Of a stretch of 49,060 nt of DNA, positions 42,895 through 49,060 are shown piece by piece. The DNA is taken from the NCBI GenBank assembly GCA_027485915.1, contig JAIXQA010000069.1:1-49060 (forward strand). The letters run 5' to 3'. Below the pieces are notes generated by a model. That model had not been told where the DNA came from, did not search any database, and saw only the letters and a list, made by a program, of their open reading frames with translations. Each line of letters opens with the position of its first letter. Positions within the stretch are counted from its first letter, which is position 1. The stretch comes from Alphaproteobacteria bacterium (GTDB lineage Bacteria > Pseudomonadota > Alphaproteobacteria > Caulobacterales > Aquidulcibacteraceae). A program made the translations under genes and the position numbers.

Positions 42895-44983
42895 GTCCGG
42901 TCTTTCCAATTGTTCTTGAGGTGTCACGCGAAAACACGATTAGGGTTCGTGTAGGAAGCTGAATGGTCTGGCCGCCAGCGGCCACTTGGTCTTGAGTTGG
43001 GCGAATGGGGTCTGCGGTAGTCAGCGCCATGCGCCAGATGCCGGACCCGGTGGGCGGCAGGATAAAGGCCGCATCCTCGAGGCTTGCATTGATCAAGATC
43101 AGCCAGCCGCGTGGTTCATAGACGGCGGCAAAGCACTGGGTCCTGTCGTCCATCCAATCGCTGTGGGTCATCAGATTGCCCCAAACACTCCACCACGCAA
43201 TGGTAGGTTCCCGTTCGCCTGGGCCATTAGGATGACCGTCTGGAAAGCTCGCAAACATCTCTTTGCGTAAGGCGATCAATTGTTTGGTAAAGGCTAAACG
43301 CTGGGCACCAAGGCGTGTGTTTGGTAAACGCCAATCCAGCCAGCTGATTTCATTATCCTGGGCATAGGCATTATTATTGCCACCTTGGGTACGGCCCATT
43401 TCATCGCCTGCCAACAGCATGGGCGTGCCGAAGCTTAGAAAGACACTGGCCAGCATATTCCGCGCTTGGCGCTCGCGCAGCTCTTCAATCACGCGGTCGG
43501 TTGTTTCGCCTTCCACCCCATAATTGGCCGAGAAATCATGATCTCCACCGTCGCGATTATTCTCCCCATTGGCATGGTTGTGCTTTTGGGAATAACGCGT
43601 GAGGTCCAACAGCGGGAAGCCATCATGGCACGCGATGAAATTGATACTGGCCTCAACTGGCTTGCCTTTATGGCGAAACAAGTCCGGCGTGCCGGCTAAA
43701 GCCTTGGCAAAGTCGCGCGCTTTATCCTTGTCGCCGCGCCAGAATTGCCGGATGGAATCGCGCGCTTTGCCGTTCCAATCGGCCCAGTCTGGCGGGAAAT
43801 CGCCGACATAATAGCCCCCGGCCGCATCCCATGCTTCGGCAATGAGTTTGACATGCTTTAGCCGCGGGTCGCCCCGGACTGCATCAAAGAAGGGGGCCTG
43901 CCGGCTGAAATGGCCTGCCTCATCCATGCCCAGAGAAGGCGCAATGTCAAAGCGGAAGCCGTCGAGACCATAGCATTGTGTCCAATGGGCCAAGGATTCC
44001 ACGATCAGGTTTCGCACGTGGGGATGGGCAGCATTCAAAGTCGCGCCACAGCCACTGATATCGGCGTAGCGGCTCAAGTCGTGTGGGTTCAGGCGGTAAT
44101 AGGACGCATTGTCGATCCCCCGATAAGACAAAGTCGGTCCATGTCGATTACCCTCACACGTGTGGTTATAGACGACATCCATCCAGACATCGAAATTGCG
44201 GGCATGGGCGTTTTGGACAAAAGCCCGCATCTCTGCGATGGGCTCACCCATGGCATAGTCGCTATGCGGGACGAAATAATTGAGCGTGTTATAGCCCCAA
44301 TAATTCTTCAGGCCCTGATCGACCAAGAAGCGGTCGTGGATGAAATGATGAATAGGCAGAAGCTCAAGCGTCGTAATCCCAAGTGCAGACAGGTAATCGA
44401 GTGCAGCTTGGCTGCCGAGGCCTGCGAAGGTCCCACGCTCCCTCTCAGACAGGCCTGGCAGCTGCATGGTAAAGCCCTTCGCATGCAGCTCATAAATTAG
44501 GGTTTCGCGCCACGGCTTGCCCTGATGGCGGGGCAGGGGGGCAAGGGCGGCGGGATCGACGACAACCCCTTTAAGGCAGGTCGCGCTGTTGTCGCGGTGA
44601 TCGGCCATCCCATCGGGGTCATGGCTTTCGTAGAAATAGCCAAAATGCTCTGGCCCCCAGCGAAATGCACCGGCGACCGCTTTCGCATAGGGGTCCAGCA
44701 AGACTTTATGCGGGTTAAAGAGATGTCCTTGGTCTGGCCGATAGGGCCCATGGACACGGTAGCCATAAATGGCGCCAGCCCCCAGCTTGGGGGCAAAGCC
44801 ATGCCAGATGTCGCCTTTGCGGGCTGGCAAATCGGCGCGCGCAATCTCTTGGCGACCATCGCTGGAAAACAAAACGAGCTCAACCCGGACGCCATGGGCA
44901 CTGAACAGCGCAAAATTGACGCCACCCTCACCGAGCGTCGCCCCCAATTGATTTGGGTTGCCTGGTTCCAATCGCAGCAGCAT
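42884..44983 (-). CDS. glgX: Glycogen debranching enzyme GlgX (isoamylase type)
   Basis: A 699-residue GH13 enzyme cleaving alpha-1,6 branches of limit dextrins. The N-terminal CBM48 domain is at residues about 1-110 (GATLGEGGVNFALFS, YGYRVHGPY, LLDPYAKA). The barrel carries VYNHTCEGN, DGFRFDIAPSLG (nucleophile Asp), IAEAWD (acid/base Glu) and FIACHDGFPL (transition-state Asp). The RTQGGNNNAYAQDNEISWLDW block is typical of GlgX/TreX. An AGGA site precedes the ATG at 44983. It lies 14 bp after glgB. Together with GlgB and MalQ it remodels stored glycogen. Confidence 0.95.
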   Translation of the reverse strand: MLLRLEPGNPNQLGATLGEGGVNFALFSAHGVRVELVLFSSDGRQEIARADLPARKGDIWHGFAPKLGAGAIYGYRVHGPYRPDQGHLFNPHKVLLDPYAKAVAGAFRWGPEHFGYFYESHDPDGMADHRDNSATCLKGVVVDPAALAPLPRHQGKPWRETLIYELHAKGFTMQLPGLSERERGTFAGLGSQAALDYLSALGITTLELLPIHHFIHDRFLVDQGLKNYWGYNTLNYFVPHSDYAMGEPIAEMRAFVQNAHARNFDVWMDVVYNHTCEGNRHGPTLSYRGIDNASYYRLNPHDLSRYADISGCGATLNAAHPHVRNLIVESLAHWTQCYGLDGFRFDIAPSLGMDEAGHFSRQAPFFDAVRGDPRLKHVKLIAEAWDAAGGYYVGDFPPDWADWNGKARDSIRQFWRGDKDKARDFAKALAGTPDLFRHKGKPVEASINFIACHDGFPLLDLTRYSQKHNHANGENNRDGGDHDFSANYGVEGETTDRVIEELRERQARNMLASVFLSFGTPMLLAGDEMGRTQGGNNNAYAQDNEISWLDWRLPNTRLGAQRLAFTKQLIALRKEMFASFPDGHPNGPGEREPTIAWWSVWGNLMTHSDWMDDRTQCFAAVYEPRGWLILINASLEDAAFILPPTGSGIWRMALTTADPIRPTQDQVAAGGQTIQLPTRTLIVFSRDTSRTIGKTGHGF

Positions 44984-44997
44984 TCAGATCCTGTTTC

Positions 44998-47259
44998 CTA
45001 TGCCGGAACGAGATAAAGGCCTGCAAGCGGTGGCAGGGTCAGAACAATCGAAGCGGGCTGGCCATTAAAGGGCATGGCTTCGGCTTCCACCAAAATGGGG
45101 CCTTCGAAATTAGACCCATCATAGGCCGATGAGTCTGTGTTCAGGATCACTTTCCAAGCCCCACCATGGGGCACCCCTACCCGATACTCGACGCGTGGAA
45201 CCGGGGTCATATTGATCAAGGCGAGCACTTTTTCCGAACGGTCGTGGTTCCAACGCAAGAAGGCAAACACCGAGACGTCCGCTGCATCGGCCTGAACCCA
45301 TTCAAAGCCGGAGGGATCACAATCGCGTTGATGCAAGGCAGGGGTCTCGCGATAGAGCTTGTTCAGATCCCGCACCAGAGACTGAACCCCCTTATGGCTA
45401 GGCTGGTCGAGCAAATGCCAATCGAGACTGCCTTCATGGTTCCATTCAGCGACTTGGCCAAATTCGGCCCCCATGAACAACAATTTTTTGCCGGGATGGG
45501 CCCACATTAGGGCGTAATAGGCGCGCAAGTTTGCATAGCGTTGCCAATCATCGCCCGGCATACGCGAAAAGATCGAGCCTTTCCCATGGACGACTTCATC
45601 ATGACTGAGCGCGAGCATGAAGTTCTCGGACCACGCATAGGCGAGGCCAAAGGTGATCTCGCCATGGTGCCACGCGCGGTGGATCGGGTCGCGGCTCATA
45701 TATTGCAGCGTGTCATGCATCCAGCCGAGGTTCCATTTGAACCCAAAGCCCAGCCCACCGTCATAAGTGGGTTTACAAACGCCAGCCCAAGCGGTGGATT
45801 CTTCGGCCACCATCATGATCCCATCGGCCTCGCCATAGCACATCTCATTCAAGCGGCGCATGAATTGGACGGCTTCAAGATTGATATTGCCGCCATAGAT
45901 ATTGGGGATCCATTCCCCATCTGCGCGGGAATAATCGAGATAGAGCATGGAGCTGACAGCATCGACGCGCAGGCCATCAATCTTGAAGCGGTCGAGCCAA
46001 AATAGGGCTGAAGATACCAGAAAGTTGACGACTTCGGGCTTGGTGAAGTCGTAAATATTGGTCTTCCAATCGGGGTGGAAGCCAAGCCGGGGGTCTGCAT
46101 GTTCATAAAGAGCCGTGCCGTCAAACCGGTTTAAGCCATGGCCATCAATTGGGAAGTGGGCAGGCACGAAATCACACAAGACACCAATTTCAGCTTCATG
46201 CAGACGGGCCACCAAGGCGCGAAATTCATCAGGCGTGCCATAGCGGCTGGTGGTGGCGAACAGGCCAACCGGTTGATAGCCCCAAGAGCCGTCAAATGGA
46301 TATTCCGTCAACGGCATGAATTGCACATGGGTAAAGCCCATGTCGCGCACATAGGGGATCAGCCAGTCACCAAGCTCGGCATAGGTCAGAGGGCGGTTAC
46401 CCTCTTCGGGCTTGCGGCGGAAAGAGCCTGCATGCACTTCATAGACGGAAATGGGCGCGTCCAAGCCATGTCGGCTGTGGCGTGTCTTGAGCCACGCTTG
46501 GTCGCTTTGGATTTGCTTTGGCGGGTCCACCAAACGGCTGGCATTGGCGGGGCGAAGCTCTGCTGCCTGCCCAAATGGGTCTGACTTAAGTGGCTGCAAA
46601 TCCCCGTTGGCACCGATGATCTCGTATTTATAGATGTCGTTCGCCGAAAGACCCGGGATAAAAATTTCCCAGATGCCTGCATCATGCAGCTTACGCATGA
46701 TGTGGCGACGCCCATCCCAATTATTGAAAGGGCCCACCACAGAAACCCGTTGGGCGGCGGGGGCCCAAACTGCAAAAGCAAAGCCTTCGACTTGGTCTAA
46801 CGTAATCGGTCGGGCACCCAAGCATTCCCAAGCACGCCACAACTGGCCTTGCCGGAAGCGCAAGATTTCCTTCGTGCTCAAAATGCCTGCAAACCGGTAG
46901 GGGTCTTCGAGACGGACTTCTTCGCCGTCCCAAGTCGCCAGATAATGATAGTTTAGAGACTGTTTGGATTTAGCAATTTTGGCGATAAACAGACCATCAG
47001 GATGCAGCTTAGTCATTGGGATTGACAGCTTCTGCTGTGGGACAACCAAGGTCACCAGCTCTGCGGCAGGTAGGAAGCAGCGCACCATGATGACATCGGC
47101 TTCGTCATCGGGATGAGGGCCCAAGAAAGCAAATGGGTTGGCGTGGGTACCGTTCACTAAAGCCAGAATTTCGCTTTGGTCTGCAAGGGCAGGACCTAAG
47201 TGGGCGGAGCCATTTAAAGCGGCCTTCGCCGGCTTTGCCCGGGTCGTCTTGGTGGCCAT
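44998..47259 (-). CDS. glgB: 1,4-alpha-glucan branching enzyme
   Basis: A 753-residue GH13 branching enzyme that forms alpha-1,6 links in glycogen. It has the full-length architecture: an N1 domain (residues about 25-130, NPFAFLGPHPDD), CBM48 (about 155-250, FAVWAPAAQRVSVVGPFNNWDG), a barrel with VHAGSF, nucleophile Asp433 (GLRVDAVSSMLYLDY), Glu486 (MVAEEST) and ALSHDEVVHGKGS, then the C-terminal beta domain. The first 20 residues are an Ala/Lys-rich extension. The start codon overlaps the rpiR stop by one base (TAATG), so regulator and enzyme are made from one transcript. Confidence 0.96.
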   Translation of the reverse strand: MATKTTRAKPAKAALNGSAHLGPALADQSEILALVNGTHANPFAFLGPHPDDEADVIMVRCFLPAAELVTLVVPQQKLSIPMTKLHPDGLFIAKIAKSKQSLNYHYLATWDGEEVRLEDPYRFAGILSTKEILRFRQGQLWRAWECLGARPITLDQVEGFAFAVWAPAAQRVSVVGPFNNWDGRRHIMRKLHDAGIWEIFIPGLSANDIYKYEIIGANGDLQPLKSDPFGQAAELRPANASRLVDPPKQIQSDQAWLKTRHSRHGLDAPISVYEVHAGSFRRKPEEGNRPLTYAELGDWLIPYVRDMGFTHVQFMPLTEYPFDGSWGYQPVGLFATTSRYGTPDEFRALVARLHEAEIGVLCDFVPAHFPIDGHGLNRFDGTALYEHADPRLGFHPDWKTNIYDFTKPEVVNFLVSSALFWLDRFKIDGLRVDAVSSMLYLDYSRADGEWIPNIYGGNINLEAVQFMRRLNEMCYGEADGIMMVAEESTAWAGVCKPTYDGGLGFGFKWNLGWMHDTLQYMSRDPIHRAWHHGEITFGLAYAWSENFMLALSHDEVVHGKGSIFSRMPGDDWQRYANLRAYYALMWAHPGKKLLFMGAEFGQVAEWNHEGSLDWHLLDQPSHKGVQSLVRDLNKLYRETPALHQRDCDPSGFEWVQADAADVSVFAFLRWNHDRSEKVLALINMTPVPRVEYRVGVPHGGAWKVILNTDSSAYDGSNFEGPILVEAEAMPFNGQPASIVLTLPPLAGLYLVPA

Positions 47260-48128
47260 TAGCGCGCTTCCTCGTAAAAAGTCCGATCATCCTTGATTGC
47301 CTTTTGCGCACTTTGCCGATCGCGTCGACGCGCGTCGGCGTAGGCATTTTCGCGTTGCGACTGCAGCATTTCAGAATCGGCTTGCGAAAAGTGTCCGCCC
47401 TTGGACAAGCGGGCTTCGATCCCAAGTCTTAAGGCTTCAATCAAAGCAGCATAGGCAATGTAGTCGGTCAGGCCCGCCTCAAACTGACCCAGCGACAGCG
47501 TGGCCGCCAAACCTGCGTGGCCAACTAAGGCAACCCGTCCGCCTTGTGCGCAGATATCCTCTAAACTCTTCCCAACCTCAGGGATGCGCACGCTCGACTT
47601 CAGAGCGATGACCAAGATGCTATCGCGTCGCCCGCTGATCTCCGCGGTGGTTTGATCACAGGCTTCCAGCCCGCAGTTGCGCAGGGCACCAACCAGAGTA
47701 TCGGCAAACAGAGTTTCTGCGCCACTGTGCAGCACAATGATTCGTCCGCTTCCCGCACAAATCTCCAAAAGTGTATCAATTTCGTCCAGCGCGAGTCCCG
47801 CACCCGTTTGGCTCAACGTCTTGGTCACCTGTTCATACAAAGCCTGGCCGAGACCGCTATGACCCTTCACATGCGGGTTCTGGCGGCTCATCGATAGGGT
47901 GCGGCGCTCTAGATCGCGCGCAAGACTGAGCTTGAAATCCATAAAGCCCATACAGCCGATGGCCTTACAAAAGCGCATGATTGTGGGTTCTGACACATCG
48001 GCGCGTTCGGCCAGATCGGCGATCGACATTTCAACAACGACCGTCGGGCGACCCAATACAAAGCGGGCAACCCGCTGCTCAGACGGACGCAAATCAGCGA
48101 GATGTGAATCGATCTGACTGATGATCAT
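47259..48128 (-). CDS. RpiR/HexR-family transcriptional regulator with SIS domain
   Basis: A 289-residue regulator. An N-terminal HTH_6 domain (residues 1-77, with LAERADVSEPTIMRFCKAIGC) is followed by a sugar-isomerase (SIS) effector domain at about 120-250 (IIVLHSGAETLFAD, ILVIALKSSVRIPEVG). Family members such as HexR sense phosphorylated sugars or 2-keto-3-deoxy-6-phosphogluconate. It heads the glgB-glgX-malQ operon. A HexR-like palindrome lies 93 bp upstream of its start, in the spacer shared with a divergent sugar ABC ATPase gene. It is likely autoregulated and controls both sides. Confidence 0.9.
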   Translation of the reverse strand: MIISQIDSHLADLRPSEQRVARFVLGRPTVVVEMSIADLAERADVSEPTIMRFCKAIGCMGFMDFKLSLARDLERRTLSMSRQNPHVKGHSGLGQALYEQVTKTLSQTGAGLALDEIDTLLEICAGSGRIIVLHSGAETLFADTLVGALRNCGLEACDQTTAEISGRRDSILVIALKSSVRIPEVGKSLEDICAQGGRVALVGHAGLAATLSLGQFEAGLTDYIAYAALIEALRLGIEARLSKGGHFSQADSEMLQSQRENAYADARRRDRQSAQKAIKDDRTFYEEAR

Positions 48129-48220
48129 CGCCTTTTTCCCTCCCGTCCGTTGTTTGTTGGCTTGATTTATACGAATATTCTGCGCCCAATGCCAGCCTTG
48201 AACGCGTGTTGCGCAGGTTT

Positions 48221-48235
48221 TGTAGTTTTGCTACA
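48221..48235. promoter_or_regulatory. HexR-like operator between rpiR and the ABC ATPase gene
   Basis: TGTAGTTTTGCTACA is an inverted repeat (TGTAG/CTACA, 5-bp spacer) resembling the TTGTARTWWWATTACAA pattern reported for HexR. It lies in the 318-bp divergent spacer next to an RpiR/HexR-type gene, a strong positional match. The consensus is recalled from general knowledge and not scored here. Confidence 0.6.
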
Positions 48236-48446
48236 TCAAATGTGCAATACCAAAACCAATGAACGGCAGGGCGACCCTCCACAGGGCGGAAACTGCAGTC
48301 GGGGAGAGAAACGGACCTAGTCGGGTATTTATCTTGGCTTTGGACCGACATTTGTCTTGTGGCCCGCGCGCCATCGGTTCAATAAATGGCTCCTCCGCGA
48401 CTGTATTTTTTGGCCTCTGCCGAGATACCAGGGGCAGGAACACGGC

Positions 48447-49060
48447 ATGGCAGGCATCACTTTTGAAACCGTCGCAAAGCGATATGGCGAAACTGATGTC
48501 ATCAAGAACTTATCGCTCGACATCAAGGATGGCGAGTTCATGGTTCTGGTTGGGCCGTCTGGATGTGGCAAGTCGACCGCCCTGCGGATGATTGCCGGCC
48601 TTGAATCGGTCTCTTCGGGCAATTTGAAGATTGCAGATCGGGTTGTGAATGATCTGAAGCCCAAAGACCGCGACGTTGCCATGGTGTTTCAGTCCTATGC
48701 GCTCTACCCCCATATGACGGTTCGCCAAAATGTCGCCTTCGGTCTTGAGGTGCGCAAAATGCCGAAAGCCGAGATTGAAAAGCGCGTGCAAGAGGCGTCG
48801 GCCATTTTGGGCCTTGACCCCTATTTGGATCGCAAGCCTAAAGCGCTTTCTGGGGGGCAACGACAACGTGTGGCGCTGGGTCGCGCCATTGTCCGCGATC
48901 CTGCGGTCTTTCTGTTTGACGAGCCTTTGTCAAACCTCGATGCGAAGCTGCGGACTGGCATGCGGGCCGAGATTTCGCGCTTGCAGAAGCGCTTAGGCAC
49001 CACCGCCGTTTATGTCACCCACGACCAGACCGAAGCCATGACCATGGGCGACCGGATCGC
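48447..49060 (+). CDS. Sugar ABC transporter ATP-binding protein (MalK/UgpC type), 3' end beyond window
   Basis: The first 204 codons of an ATPase that powers carbohydrate or glycerol-3-phosphate import. Walker [10 protein letters not shown] is at residues 37-45, the Q-loop is in [16 protein letters not shown], the signature [14 protein letters not shown] and Walker [17 protein letters not shown] are present, and the switch His is in [15 protein letters not shown]. The YALYPHMTV and [12 protein letters not shown] blocks place it in the MalK/UgpC/MsmK group, whose C-terminal regulatory domain would lie past the window edge. The ATG at 48447 has GGCAGGAA upstream. It is divergent from the glycogen operon with a shared operator region, so import of maltodextrin-like sugars is plausible. 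Confidence 0.9.
   Translation, partial: MAGITFETVAKRYGETDVIKNLSLDIKDGEFMVLVGPSGCGKSTALRMIAGLESVSSGNLKIADRVVNDLKPKDRDVAMVFQSYALYPHMTVRQNVAFGLEVRKMPKAEIEKRVQEASAILGLDPYLDRKPKALSGGQRQRVALGRAIVRDPAVFLFDEPLSNLDAKLRTGMRAEISRLQKRLGTTAVYVTHDQTEAMTMGDRI

Noticed and set aside
43910-44500. 196-codon plus-strand open frame inside glgX
   Set aside because: It is antisense to a fully conserved glgX and has no family-like features, so it is a shadow frame.

Overview
The window looks like alphaproteobacterial DNA, probably Caulobacterales or Sphingomonadales-like. The evidence is a RegB/RegA redox two-component pair, two large TonB-dependent receptors, DUF3526-type ABC permeases, an RPA-type (RepA) plasmid initiator with ParA, and moderately GC-rich coding sequence. 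No rRNA, tRNA or CRISPR array was seen.

Layout. 1-847: no gene; a cluster of palindromic REP-like repeats. 848-4567: a thiolase (-), then a two-gene operon (+) of a GT2-GtrA fusion and a multispanning membrane protein. 4602-6869: a WYL regulator (-) divergent from a lipocalin-like protein with a palindromic operator between them, then a GNAT acetyltransferase. 7029-12599: a minus-strand operon of siderophore-type receptor, ABC ATPase and two DUF3526 permeases, with 4-base start/stop overlaps in the ABC part. 12931-15363: a second TonB receptor. 15575-18572: the formaldehyde detoxification pair fghA/frmA with a divergent LysR regulator. 18697-24050: a secreted alkylsulfatase, an Hpt protein, a single-domain response regulator, a decayed M16 peptidase fragment, and regB-regA. 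24151-29093: a Baeyer-Villiger-type flavin monooxygenase, a YhiN-like flavoprotein, and the aminosugar pair nagA plus a NagB-II-like SIS enzyme. 29198-33222: an EVE protein, GtrA, an STT3-like membrane protein and a beta-propeller protein.

32031-38390 is a plasmid-type replication and partition module: repA, parA, a ribbon-helix-helix partner, an iteron array, a centromere-like array of CCACATG/CATGTGG sites, and four small AT-richer genes of unknown function (one, 44 aa, is very short). With metabolic and regulatory genes on both sides, this suggests a chromid or megaplasmid, or a plasmid integrated in a chromosome.

38417-49060 is a glycogen/maltodextrin operon (-): rpiR-type regulator, glgB, glgX, malQ, and a 982-aa protein that is colinear with the alpha/beta regulatory subunits of eukaryotic phosphorylase kinase. 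A MalK/UgpC-type ABC ATPase starts divergently and runs off the window. A HexR-like operator (48221-48235) lies between the two transcription units. GlgB, GlgX and MalQ build, debranch and rearrange alpha-glucans. No glgA, glgC or glgP lies in the window, so the target of the phosphorylase-kinase-like protein is open. That protein and the replication module are the two most interesting items.
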